From NCBI GenBank assembly GCA_947476855.1, contig CANJSR010000345.1, positions 1 to 5,429 of the forward strand: a stretch of 5,429 nt of DNA. Reading direction: 5' to 3'. This stretch comes from Acetobacteraceae bacterium. Its GTDB lineage: Bacteria; Pseudomonadota; Alphaproteobacteria; Acetobacterales; Acetobacteraceae. Of the stretch, positions 1 through 5,429 are shown in pieces. Each line of letters opens with the position of its first letter. Within the stretch, counting starts at the first letter, position 1. The notes below the pieces were generated by a model that was not told the origin of the DNA, ran no database searches, and saw nothing but the letters and a program-made list of their open reading frames with translations. Both the position numbers and the translations under genes were made by a program.

Positions 1-581
1 CCCAGCCGGCGGATATTGGTGCAGGCGGTCGCGTCGGCGATGCGCCCGGACCTGGCTGGTCTGCCATCGGGCCTGCGAAACACCATCACGAGGTCATTCC
101 AGAACTCCCCCGACGCCCGTTCCCCGGTAAACGACTCCACCAGGTCCACCGCGACGCCCGACCGTTCGGCCCAGCGTTGCAGAGCCAGCCCCGCGTCCGG
201 AAAAAACCGCCAATGGTCGAAGGGATGGCCGTGGTAGAACCCGTTGGATGGCGCGTTGATGTAGAACAGCCCGCCGGGTGCGAGGACGCGCAGCGCCTCA
301 AGGAAGGTGATCCAGAAGAACGCGTCATGTTCGAAACAGGATGTCGAGACGATCATGTCGAAATGCCCGTCCGGGAACGGATAGGCGTAGGGATCGCTCA
401 GCACCAGGTCGACGCCCTTGCCGGCCGACAGGTCGATCCCTGTATAGGCCAGGCCTGGCGGGCAGACCGACCGCAGCGAGCCGTTGATATCAAGTGAACC
501 GATATCGAGAACGCGCTCAAACCCGGTATCCGTGTGGATTTCGAAGAATTTCCTGCCGTATTCAAGCGCGCTTTCGTGCAT
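1..581 (-). CDS. Class I SAM-dependent methyltransferase, 3' end cut by window edge
   Basis: This frame is open from an ATG at 579-581 to the window edge, giving 193 complete codons and no stop, so the C-terminus is missing. The Rossmann methyltransferase signature is visible: motif I VLDIGSLDINGS at residues 24-35, the acidic end of strand 2 in YTGIDLS (46-52), DMIVSTSCFEH (75-85) at the motif IV position, and ALRVLAPGGLFYINAPS (96-112) as the post-catalytic segment. The pattern HPFDHWRFFPDAG (119-131) recurs in Methyltransf_11-type enzymes, many linked to cell-surface or glycan metabolism. The acceptor substrate cannot be read from sequence. GGAAAG (589-594) lies 7 nt upstream of the ATG and supports this start; an in-frame TTG a few codons upstream is less likely. 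The gene follows the carboxymuconolactone decarboxylase-like gene on the same strand after 63 nt. No signal peptide is seen, so a cytoplasmic enzyme is inferred. Confidence 0.86.
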   Translation of the reverse strand, partial: MHESALEYGRKFFEIHTDTGFERVLDIGSLDINGSLRSVCPPGLAYTGIDLSAGKGVDLVLSDPYAYPFPDGHFDMIVSTSCFEHDAFFWITFLEALRVLAPGGLFYINAPSNGFYHGHPFDHWRFFPDAGLALQRWAERSGVAVDLVESFTGERASGEFWNDLVMVFRRPDGRPARSGRIADATACTNIRRL

Positions 582-588
582 GCCGGGT

Positions 589-594
589 CTTTCC
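589..594 (-). promoter_or_regulatory. Ribosome binding site of the methyltransferase gene
   Basis: On the minus strand this reads GGAAAG and is followed by 7 nt and then the ATG at 581. The match to the Shine-Dalgarno consensus is partial but the spacing is good, and it favours ATG 581 over upstream TTG codons. Confidence 0.5.
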
Positions 595-607
595 AATCGT
601 CTCGATA

Positions 608-637
608 CCGGATCGCCCCCGGCCAGGGGCGATCCGG
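608..637 (-). terminator. Perfect 12-bp hairpin between two minus-strand genes (terminator-like, no U-tract)
   Basis: The arms CCGGATCGCCCC (608-619) and GGGGCGATCCGG (626-637) are exact reverse complements separated by a 6-nt loop. The hairpin starts 8 nt past the stop codon of the decarboxylase-like gene and ends 27 nt before the methyltransferase start. Its position fits a terminator or attenuating stem for minus-strand transcription. No T-run follows on either strand, so classical intrinsic termination is doubtful. It could instead stabilise the 3' end of the upstream transcript or be a REP-like palindrome. I saw no second copy in the window. Confidence 0.5.
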
Positions 638-644
638 GCTGGGA

Positions 645-974
645 TTACAGCATCCCCCGTTCTTCCAGCACTTCCTTCAGCACATTGGCCGCGGTCATCG
701 ATGCCGGCCAGCCGGAATAGAACGCCAGATGGGTGATGATCTCGGCGATTTCGTCACGGGTCAGGCCATTGTCGAGCCCGCGGCCGATATGACCCTTGAG
801 CTGTTCCGGACGGTAGGTCGACACCAGGGACGCGATCACCATCAGGCTGCGGTCGCGCTTGGACAGGTTGGGGCGTTCCCAGATGTCGCCATAGATCACC
901 TTGTCGGCGATATCGATCATCTTCGGCACGGTGGCGCGGACGCGTTCGCGGGCGGGGCTTGCGGGTTGGGCCAT
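645..974 (-). CDS. Carboxymuconolactone decarboxylase-family protein
   Basis: The product is 109 residues, close to the usual length of small PcaC-like/AhpD-fold proteins. The family core is clear: KRDRSLMVIASLVST (39-53), then LKGHIGRGLDNGLTRDEI (59-76) and ITHLAFYSGWPAS (80-92). H62, E75, H82, Y86 and the G-x-P turn sit where the family conserves them. The protein has no cysteine, so it lacks the CxxC of AhpD-type peroxidases and cannot be a thiol alkylhydroperoxidase. True PcaC decarboxylates 4-carboxymuconolactone in the protocatechuate branch of the beta-ketoadipate pathway, but no other pca gene is nearby and many stand-alone members have unknown substrates. A specific reaction is therefore not assigned. 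The start is well fixed by a strong ribosome binding site. The protein should be cytoplasmic and probably oligomeric, as the family usually is. Confidence 0.88.
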   Translation of the reverse strand: MAQPASPARERVRATVPKMIDIADKVIYGDIWERPNLSKRDRSLMVIASLVSTYRPEQLKGHIGRGLDNGLTRDEIAEIITHLAFYSGWPASMTAANVLKEVLEERGML

Positions 975-980
975 GGGGTT

Positions 981-987
981 CCTCCTT
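981..987 (-). promoter_or_regulatory. Strong Shine-Dalgarno of the decarboxylase-like gene
   Basis: The minus strand reads AAGGAGG, a full match to the anti-Shine-Dalgarno sequence, 6 nt before the ATG at 974. It is the best ribosome binding site in the window and suggests efficient translation of this small protein. Confidence 0.85.
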
Positions 988-1102
988 GATTGGACTGCCC
1001 CATCCTATCGCGGGAAATCCGGCTTGTATCGGGGGGGCGGCGCCCGTGACCGGCCGCATGGGATAATTAAGCGAGCCATCTTTTCGGAATCATCCTGGTC
1101 GT

Positions 1103-1145
1103 TATACTGCATCATCGCCCCCGACGACGGTCATTGGCCGGGGGT
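1103..1145 (+). promoter_or_regulatory. Candidate -10 box and 5' leader hairpin upstream of the NYN gene
   Basis: TATACT (1103-1108) matches five of six positions of the sigma-70 -10 consensus and stands out in GC-rich sequence. The -35 is poor: TTTTCG at 1081-1086, with a 16-nt spacer. Transcription would start near 1115, just before a possible hairpin with arms CCCCCG (1118-1123) and CGGGGG (1139-1144) and a 15-nt loop. The divergent region 975-1191 must also hold the minus-strand promoter of the decarboxylase-like gene, for which I see no convincing boxes. The call rests mainly on the -10 hexamer. Confidence 0.3.
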
Positions 1146-1178
1146 GGCTGTCTTCCGCCAAAACGCATCAGATTCATC

Positions 1179-1182
1179 GAGG
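1179..1182 (+). promoter_or_regulatory. Ribosome binding site that fixes the NYN gene start
   Basis: GAGG lies 9 nt upstream of ATG 1192. The reading frame stays open further upstream, to an ATG at 901, but that extension would run through the promoter region and across the opposite-strand decarboxylase gene. This site together with the domain boundary supports 1192. Confidence 0.6.
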
Positions 1183-1191
1183 TTACCGGTC

Positions 1192-1797
1192 ATGCATTTC
1201 CTCCCGAACGAGCGGGTCGCTCTGTTCATCGATGGCGCCAATCTCTATTCCGCGTCGAGAAATCTCGGCTTCGACGTCGATTATCGTAACCTGCTGGAAT
1301 ATTTCCGACGCAAGGCCCACGTGATCCGCGCCTATTACTACTCCGCCGTTCTGGAATCGGACGAATATTCGCCGCTCAAGCCGCTGACCGACTGGCTGGC
1401 GTATAACGGTTACACATTGGTCACCAAACCGGCCAAGGAATTCACGGATTCCACCGGCCGCCGCCGGGTCAAGGGCAACATGGATATCGAGGTCGCGGTC
1501 GACATGCTCGAACTCGCCGACCGGATCGACCATGCCGTGCTGTTCAGCGGCGACTCCGATTTCCGCCGGCTGGTGGAGGCGGTGCAGCGCAAGGGCGTCC
1601 GGGTCTCGGTCGTCTCCACGATCCGCACCAGCCCGCCGATGGTCGCCGATGAACTCCGCCGCCAGGCCGATCATTTCCTGGAACTGTCGGAAATCTCGTC
1701 CGAGTTCACCCGCCGGCAGACCGAGCCGCGGACCCGCTCCGTGCCGGTGCGCCAGACCCCGGCCGAACCCTATGCGGATGCGCAAGACAACGCATGA
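1192..1797 (+). CDS. NYN domain (LabA/DUF88, PIN-like) putative ribonuclease
   Basis: This is a 201-residue protein with a complete NYN fold signature. RVALFIDGANLYSA (8-21) supplies the first metal-binding aspartate D14 and N17. KGNMDIEVAVDML (94-106) supplies D98 and D104. HAVLFSGDSDFRRLVE (114-129) supplies the D121/D123 pair, and KGVRVSVVS (134-142) is the following strand. All acidic residues expected for a metal-dependent PIN-like nuclease are present, so an active RNase acting on an unknown RNA is inferred. The last 28 residues or so (from R174) are rich in R, P and T and look disordered, possibly an RNA-contacting tail. ATG 1192 is chosen because of the GAGG upstream and because the domain begins eight residues in. 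The stop TGA (1795-1797) overlaps the ATG of the glycosylase gene by 4 nt, indicating one transcript and coupled translation. Confidence 0.9.
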   Translation: MHFLPNERVALFIDGANLYSASRNLGFDVDYRNLLEYFRRKAHVIRAYYYSAVLESDEYSPLKPLTDWLAYNGYTLVTKPAKEFTDSTGRRRVKGNMDIEVAVDMLELADRIDHAVLFSGDSDFRRLVEAVQRKGVRVSVVSTIRTSPPMVADELRRQADHFLELSEISSEFTRRQTEPRTRSVPVRQTPAEPYADAQDNA

Positions 1798-2429
1798 CGG
1801 CTGACGTTCCTGGCCGAGACTGCGCCTTGTGTCCGCGGCTGGTGCAGTACCGGCTGGCGAACCGGGCGGCCCATGACGATTGGCATAACGCGCCAGTGCC
1901 GAGCTTCGGACAGGCGGGCGCGCCGGTGCTGGTGGTCGGGCTGGCGCCTGGGGCCCGGGGGGCCAACCGCACCGGGCGCCCCTTCACCGGCGATTTCGCC
2001 GGGATGCTGCTGTATACGACGCTGCTGAGATTCGGCCTCGCCGCTGGTGCCTATGGCGCGAGCCCGGATGACGGCCTGAGCCTGACCGGCTGCCGGGTGA
2101 CCAACGCGGTGCGCTGCGTCCCGCCTGGCAACCTGCCCGTGCCAGCCGAAATCAATGCCTGCAACGCCTTCCTGATCGGGGAGATCGCGGCGATGCCCAA
2201 CCTGCGGGCGGTGCTCGCGCTGGGGGGTGTCGCGCACAAGGCGGTGCTGCGCGCCCGCGGGCTGCGCGCCAGCCACGTGCCCTTCCGCCACGGCGCCCTG
2301 CATGACCTGCCGGACGGGCTGCTGCTGGCCGACAGCTACCATGTCTCCCGCCTGAACACGAACACCGGGCGGCTGACCACGGCGATGTTCGAAGCCGTCG
2401 TGGCGGAGATCGTGAGCCGAACGCGATGA
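1794..2429 (+). CDS. Uracil-DNA glycosylase, family 5-like (UDGb), with candidate 4Fe-4S cysteines
   Basis: The product (211 residues) should excise uracil and perhaps other deaminated bases from DNA to start base excision repair in the cytoplasm. Motif 1 is GLAPGARGANRTGRPFTGD (49-67). It has the GLAP form of family 5, without the polar residue found at the catalytic spot of families 1 and 4. The distal motif SYHVSRLNTNTGRL (181-194) keeps H183, S185 and the N-T-x-T-G-R-L tail. Cysteines C10 and C13 (CALC), C108 (VRC) and C123 (NAC) are placed like the 4Fe-4S ligands of family 4/5 enzymes; C100 is extra. RVTNAVRCVPPGN (101-113) is a typical family segment. There is no clear Shine-Dalgarno before ATG 1794, which lies inside the stop of the NYN gene, so translation is probably coupled. 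The gene overlaps mepA in the same way at its 3' end. Assignment to family 5 rather than family 4 rests on the GLAPG motif. Confidence 0.93.
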   Translation: MTADVPGRDCALCPRLVQYRLANRAAHDDWHNAPVPSFGQAGAPVLVVGLAPGARGANRTGRPFTGDFAGMLLYTTLLRFGLAAGAYGASPDDGLSLTGCRVTNAVRCVPPGNLPVPAEINACNAFLIGEIAAMPNLRAVLALGGVAHKAVLRARGLRASHVPFRHGALHDLPDGLLLADSYHVSRLNTNTGRLTTAMFEAVVAEIVSRTR

Positions 2430-3247
2430 GGCGCCTGTTTGCTTTGGCCCTGGCGGCTCTCGTCACCGCCGCCGCCGGCCCGAATGCCGCGACACCCGCG
2501 CCGGGTCCGATCCGTATCATCGGCGGCTCCCCCACCGGCGGCTGCATCGCCGGCGCCGTCGCCCTGCCCGAGGTCGGACTAGGCTATGTCGCCATTCGGA
2601 TGACCCGCAGCGATGTCTGGGGTGCGCCGTCAACGATCGCGAGCATCCAGACGCTGGCTCGCCAGACCCAGGCGGCGGGCCTGCCGGATCTCCTGGTCGG
2701 CGACATTTCCCATCCCCGCGGTGGCCCGATGGCCGGCGGCCACATGAGCCACCAGCGCGGGCTGGAGGTTGATATCGGCCTCGACATGCGTCCCCGGGCG
2801 CCCTTGTCGCGGCCGCAGCGCGATGCCTATGAACTGATCACCCTGGTCCGGCCCGACCGCCGCGGGGTGGAGCCATCGCGCTGGAACGACGGCGTGATCA
2901 CCCTGCTCCGCCTGGCCGCGACCCAGCCGAACGTCGACCGGGTGCTGGTCAATCCCGCGATCAAGAAGCAGTTGTGCGAGGACGTGACGGGCGACCGGAC
3001 CTGGCTGCGGGTCATCCGCCCCTGGTACGCCCATGCCGCGCATCTGCATTTGACCTTCCGCTGCCCGGCCGGCCAGACGGAGTGCCGCGACATCGCCCCT
3101 CCGCCGCCCGGCGATGGCTGCGATGCCTCCCTGCAATGGTGGTTCGACCAACTCGACCTGCCGCCCGCGCCGCCGACCGCCGCGGCCCCGCGGAAGCCGC
3201 CCGCCATGCCCGAGGCCTGCAAGGCGGTGTTCGCGGCACCGGGTTAG
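2426..3247 (+). CDS. mepA: Penicillin-insensitive murein endopeptidase MepA (peptidase M74, LAS family)
   Basis: This 273-residue exported metallopeptidase is expected to cleave D-alanyl-meso-diaminopimelyl cross-links of peptidoglycan in the periplasm. E. coli MepA has nearly the same length. Residues 1-17 or so (two arginines, then a Leu/Ala-rich core, likely cut near AAA|G) form a Sec signal peptide. The LAS motifs are GGHMSHQRGLEVDIGLD (104-120), with H106, H109 and D116, and HAAHLHLTFRCP (203-214), with H203, H206 and H208. VNPAIKKQLC (175-184) and WLRVIRPWYAH (193-203) are also typical. Six cysteines (C40, C184, C213, C220, C232, C265) correspond to the three disulfides known in E. coli MepA. 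From memory of that protein, its second zinc site uses Asp147 and His150; here the aligned residues are D144 and G147, so that histidine is lost. The C-terminus is proline-rich (246-262). The ATG overlaps the glycosylase stop by 4 nt (ATGA) and has no close ribosome binding site. Confidence 0.93.
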   Translation: MRRLFALALAALVTAAAGPNAATPAPGPIRIIGGSPTGGCIAGAVALPEVGLGYVAIRMTRSDVWGAPSTIASIQTLARQTQAAGLPDLLVGDISHPRGGPMAGGHMSHQRGLEVDIGLDMRPRAPLSRPQRDAYELITLVRPDRRGVEPSRWNDGVITLLRLAATQPNVDRVLVNPAIKKQLCEDVTGDRTWLRVIRPWYAHAAHLHLTFRCPAGQTECRDIAPPPPGDGCDASLQWWFDQLDLPPAPPTAAAPRKPPAMPEACKAVFAAPG

Positions 3248-3259
3248 GTCGAACGACCT
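3246..3259 (+). terminator. Short hairpin at the mepA stop codon, possible weak terminator
   Basis: AGGTCG (3246-3251) and CGACCT (3254-3259) are perfect inverted arms around AA, effectively a 5-bp stem with a GAAC tetraloop. They begin within the TAG stop of mepA and are followed by a pyrimidine-rich stretch with broken T runs (CCTTCCCTTT). The position suits the end of the three-gene unit. The stem is short and the T-tract interrupted, so it could equally be chance or a protein-binding palindrome upstream of zapE. Confidence 0.3.
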
Positions 3260-3321
3260 TCCCTTTCGCGCGGGTTTTGCCTACACCCGCCGCTCCCCGC
3301 CGCCCATAGCCGTCAGTCGAC

Positions 3322-4485
3322 ATGGATCAGCAGACCCCGATCGCATCCCAAGGTCCCCTCGCCGCCTACCAGACCCGACTCGCCGCCGGAGAAATCCAGC
3401 CCGATCCGGTCCAGCAGGCGACGGTCACGCTGCTGCACGCCTTGTGGGAGCGTCTGCGCGGTTATGACCCGCGTCCGGCCGCGCCGGCCAGCGGCGGCGG
3501 AGGGCTGTTCGGCCGCCTCCTGCGCCGCCCCGCGTCGGGCCCGGTCGCCGCGGCGCCCAAGGGTCTGTACCTGGTCGGAGAGGTCGGGCGCGGCAAATCC
3601 ATGCTGATGGACCTGTTCTTCGATACCGCCGAGGTCCCCCGCAAGCGCCGCATCCATTTCCACCGCTTCATGCAGGAAGCGCATGCCCGCGTTCACGCGT
3701 GGCGGCAGTCCAACCCGGGCGGCACCGATCCGATCCCGCCGCTCGCCGACACGATCCTGGCCGAGGCCAGCCTGCTATGCTTCGATGAGTTCCAGGTCAC
3801 CAACATCACCGACGCGATCATCCTGGGCCGCCTGTTTCAGGCCTTATTCGAGCGTGGGGTGGTCGTCGTCGCGACATCGAACGTCGCCCCCGACGACCTG
3901 TTCAAGGGCCAGCCGGGCCGGGATGCCTTCCTGCCCTTCATCGCCATCCTCAAGCAGCATATCGAGGTCGTGCGCGTCGATGCCGACCGCGACTACCGTC
4001 GTCAGCGGCTGCGCGGGATGCGGACCTGGCATGTGCCCTCCGACGGACGCGCCGACCGGGCGCTCGACGAGTCCTTCGCGATGCTGACCGGAGAGACCGA
4101 GGGCAAGCCGGTCACCCTGACCGTGATGGGGCGCGCGCTGGTGGTTCCCCTCGCCGCCAAGGGCGTCGCCCGCTTCGACTTCAACGCCCTTTGCGGCACG
4201 CCTCTCGGCGCGGGCGACTACCTGGCGATCGCCACGGCGTTCCACACCCTGATCTTGGACGGCATCCCACGCCTGTCGCCGGACAATTTCGACGTGGCTC
4301 GGCGGTTCATCACCCTGGTGGATGCGCTGTATGACCAGCGGGTGAAGCTGCTCGCCTCGGCCGACGCCCAGCCCGACCAGCTCTACCGAAGGGGGGAAAA
4401 CGCCAAGATGTTTGAGCGCACGGCCTCCCGCCTCGATGAGATGCAGAGCGAGGAATGGCTGGAGCAGCCGCATCTGGCCGCCTGA
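3322..4485 (+). CDS. zapE: Cell division protein ZapE / AFG1-like P-loop ATPase
   Basis: This is a 387-residue AFG1/ZapE-family ATPase; the E. coli protein is of similar length. Walker A is GEVGRGKSML (86-95, K92 and S93), Walker B is LLCFDEFQV (151-159, D155 and E156), and ATSN (184-187) fits sensor 1. IHFHRFMQEAHARVH (111-125) and the C-terminal RLDEMQSEEWL are further family hallmarks. E. coli ZapE associates with the Z-ring and affects constriction under stress; the mitochondrial homologue AFG1/LACE1 works in protein quality control at the inner membrane. Either role is an inference here. Residues 50-79 form a Gly/Ala/Pro-rich insert with a short basic segment FGRLLRR (63-69) ahead of the P-loop. 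No Shine-Dalgarno is evident before ATG 3322, but homologues also begin a short way before the GPLAAYQTRL segment (11-20). The gene is separated from mepA by 74 nt and lies two genes before mdh. Confidence 0.94.
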   Translation: MDQQTPIASQGPLAAYQTRLAAGEIQPDPVQQATVTLLHALWERLRGYDPRPAAPASGGGGLFGRLLRRPASGPVAAAPKGLYLVGEVGRGKSMLMDLFFDTAEVPRKRRIHFHRFMQEAHARVHAWRQSNPGGTDPIPPLADTILAEASLLCFDEFQVTNITDAIILGRLFQALFERGVVVVATSNVAPDDLFKGQPGRDAFLPFIAILKQHIEVVRVDADRDYRRQRLRGMRTWHVPSDGRADRALDESFAMLTGETEGKPVTLTVMGRALVVPLAAKGVARFDFNALCGTPLGAGDYLAIATAFHTLILDGIPRLSPDNFDVARRFITLVDALYDQRVKLLASADAQPDQLYRRGENAKMFERTASRLDEMQSEEWLEQPHLAA

Positions 4486-4522
4486 TACGGAACAATTGAT
4501 ACGACCGCGTGCATCACCGTGC

Positions 4523-4549
4523 TTGCCCTCGCGCCACAACCTGTCTACT
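4523..4549 (+). promoter_or_regulatory. Weak candidate promoter for the small exported protein
   Basis: TTGCCC (4523-4528) and TCTACT (4544-4549) are separated by 15 nt, each matching four of six sigma-70 consensus positions. The spacer is shorter than ideal. The boxes lie in the 96-nt gap after zapE and would give a leader of about 25 nt. Read-through from zapE is equally possible. Confidence 0.22.
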
Positions 4550-4570
4550 GATTTGTCCGTTCATTTCTGT

Positions 4571-4576
4571 GGGGGA
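4571..4576 (+). promoter_or_regulatory. Ribosome binding site of the small glycine-zipper protein
   Basis: GGGGGA lies 5 nt before ATG 4582 and 8 nt before the adjacent in-frame ATG 4585. The second spacing is closer to optimal, so the true start may be the second methionine. The signal peptide works with either. Confidence 0.5.
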
Positions 4577-4581
4577 CTCTG

Positions 4582-4899
4582 ATGATGCGAGGCATTCTGG
4601 CGGCGGTTGCCGTATCCGCGGTCGTTGCGACAACACCCGTCAAGGCGGCGACGCTTGATGCCGTGGTGGCCGGCGCGGTTGCCGGCGGGCTGGTCGGCTC
4701 GATCTACAACATGGGCTTCGCGGCCACTGCGACGGCGGTCGGCTCCTCGATCGGCAGCACCGTCGGCGCCGTCGTCGGCGTGGTCCCCGCGGTCGCCAAC
4801 AGCGTGGTCACGACCGTCTCCACCACCTCCACCCCCGTTCTGGCCGGCGTCGTCGTGGGCAGCGCGGCCGGATACGTCATCTACAGCCTGCGCCGCTGA
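4582..4899 (+). CDS. Small exported or membrane protein with three glycine-zipper segments, unknown function
   Basis: I do not recognise this 105-residue protein. It starts with a plausible Sec signal peptide: R3, then a hydrophobic core GILAAVAVSAVVATTP, then VKA|A with cleavage near residue 22. The rest is nearly uncharged (D26 and a terminal RR) and built from three Gly-xxx-Gly series: G31/G35/G39, G54/G58/G62/G66 and G89/G93/G97. A Ser/Thr-rich linker (about 74-84) separates the second and third. Glycine zippers pack transmembrane helices tightly or drive oligomers, so an envelope-embedded or self-assembling product is inferred. There is no cysteine, no lipobox and no double-glycine leader. 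Coding status is supported by the ribosome binding site, the signal peptide and strong G/C at third positions (GGC, GTC, ACC). It lies alone between zapE and mdh. It could be a lineage-specific envelope protein; a bacteriocin-like role is a remote alternative. Confidence 0.68.
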   Translation: MMRGILAAVAVSAVVATTPVKAATLDAVVAGAVAGGLVGSIYNMGFAATATAVGSSIGSTVGAVVGVVPAVANSVVTTVSTTSTPVLAGVVVGSAAGYVIYSLRR

Positions 4900-4914
4900 C
4901 GGAAGGCCGCTTCG

Positions 4915-4937
4915 GGGCGCGTGACCGGCGCGCGCCC
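4915..4937 (+). terminator. GC-rich hairpin after the small protein gene, terminator-like
   Basis: GGGCGCG (4915-4921) and CGCGCCC (4931-4937) form a perfect 7-bp stem around a 9-nt loop, beginning 16 nt past the TGA at 4897-4899. The location suits transcription termination before mdh. AAACAGGG follows rather than a T-run, so termination efficiency is uncertain and Rho may be needed. Confidence 0.35.
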
Positions 4938-4979
4938 AAACAGGGCCGGGACGCGGATTTCATGCCGCGGTGCATCATC

Positions 4980-5008
4980 TTGTCGCCAGGCGGCCAATCC
5001 GCTAGCTA
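4980..5008 (+). promoter_or_regulatory. mdh: Candidate promoter in the long leader of mdh
   Basis: TTGTCG (4980-4985) and TAGCTA (5003-5008) are spaced by 17 nt. The -35 part fits a housekeeping promoter acceptably and the -10 part only loosely. Transcription would start near 5015 and leave a leader of about 130 nt before ATG 5145. A small imperfect hairpin (5009-5024, arms GACCCGG and CCGGTC with one bulged C) lies at the expected 5' end. Apart from this and the hairpin at 4915-4937, I see no gene or known riboswitch in 4900-5144. Confidence 0.3.
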
Positions 5009-5108
5009 GACCCGGTTTCCGGTCCTTCGCCTCTGTCAGCAGGGTCGCGGGCCGGCCGCCGCCTGTTCGGCGTGCGTGCACCCGACGCATCGCGGCGCAA
5101 CCGTCTAA

Positions 5109-5429
<321 letters not shown>

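Noticed and set aside
1087..1175. Two GANTC sites (1087-1091 and 1171-1175) upstream of the NYN gene, possible CcrM cell-cycle methylation control
   Set aside because: GANTC also occurs elsewhere in the window inside genes, so two copies in 217 nt are not a meaningful enrichment; no CtrA-like TTAA-N7-TTAA site accompanies them.
901..1191. In-frame upstream extension of the NYN protein by 97 residues, to an ATG at 901
   Set aside because: It overlaps the opposite-strand decarboxylase gene and the divergent intergenic region, its translation has no family character, and a GAGG site sits before ATG 1192 where the NYN domain begins.
1183..1785. A 200-codon minus-strand open frame across the NYN gene
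   Set aside because: It is a shadow frame of the NYN gene produced by high GC, has a low-complexity translation with no recognisable motif, and the sense-strand protein is a clear family member.
1770..2342. A 190-codon minus-strand open frame opposite the glycosylase gene
   Set aside because: It is antisense to a conserved enzyme and its translation is rich in Gln, Arg and Gly with no domain.
4483..4503. Direct repeat TGATACG at 4483-4489 and 4497-4503, across and after the zapE stop
   Set aside because: It is a 7-base repeat with only two copies and no partner structure, which could easily arise by chance.
3844..4539. A 231-codon minus-strand open frame opposite zapE
   Set aside because: It lies almost entirely antisense to a well-supported ATPase gene, and its His/Gly/Arg-rich translation is typical of antisense frames in GC-rich DNA.

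Overview
The window is about 65-70% GC by eye and is packed with short-spaced bacterial genes. The gene content fits an alphaproteobacterium, most likely a Rhodospirillales-type lineage. The malate dehydrogenase begins [16 protein letters not shown], and a zapE/AFG1-type ATPase gene lies upstream of mdh, an arrangement I recall from alphaproteobacterial chromosomes. The assignment is an inference from protein character and gene order.

Left part (1-974, minus strand): a class I SAM-dependent methyltransferase runs off the left edge. It is preceded in transcription order by a small carboxymuconolactone decarboxylase-family protein. A perfect 12-bp-stem hairpin lies in the 63-nt gap between them. 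A 217-nt divergent intergenic region (975-1191) separates this pair from the plus-strand genes.

Centre (1192-3247, plus strand): a tight three-gene unit holds a NYN/LabA-type PIN-like nuclease, a family 5-like (UDGb) uracil-DNA glycosylase with candidate 4Fe-4S cysteines, and MepA, an exported LAS-type murein endopeptidase. Both junctions are 4-base ATGA start/stop overlaps, so translation is probably coupled. The three products act on RNA, on DNA and on peptidoglycan, and no shared pathway is evident.

Right part (3322-5429, plus strand): zapE (AFG1-like P-loop ATPase), then a small exported protein with three glycine-zipper segments that I do not recognise, then the first 95 codons of mdh. 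A 245-nt region before mdh carries a hairpin and a weak candidate promoter.

Most of the window is ordinary chromosome. I found no phage genes, insertion sequence, CRISPR array, tRNA or rRNA, and no convincing new multi-gene system. The points most worth a second look are the glycine-zipper protein, the loss of one second-zinc-site histidine in MepA, the coupled nuclease/glycosylase/endopeptidase unit, and the hairpin at 608-637.
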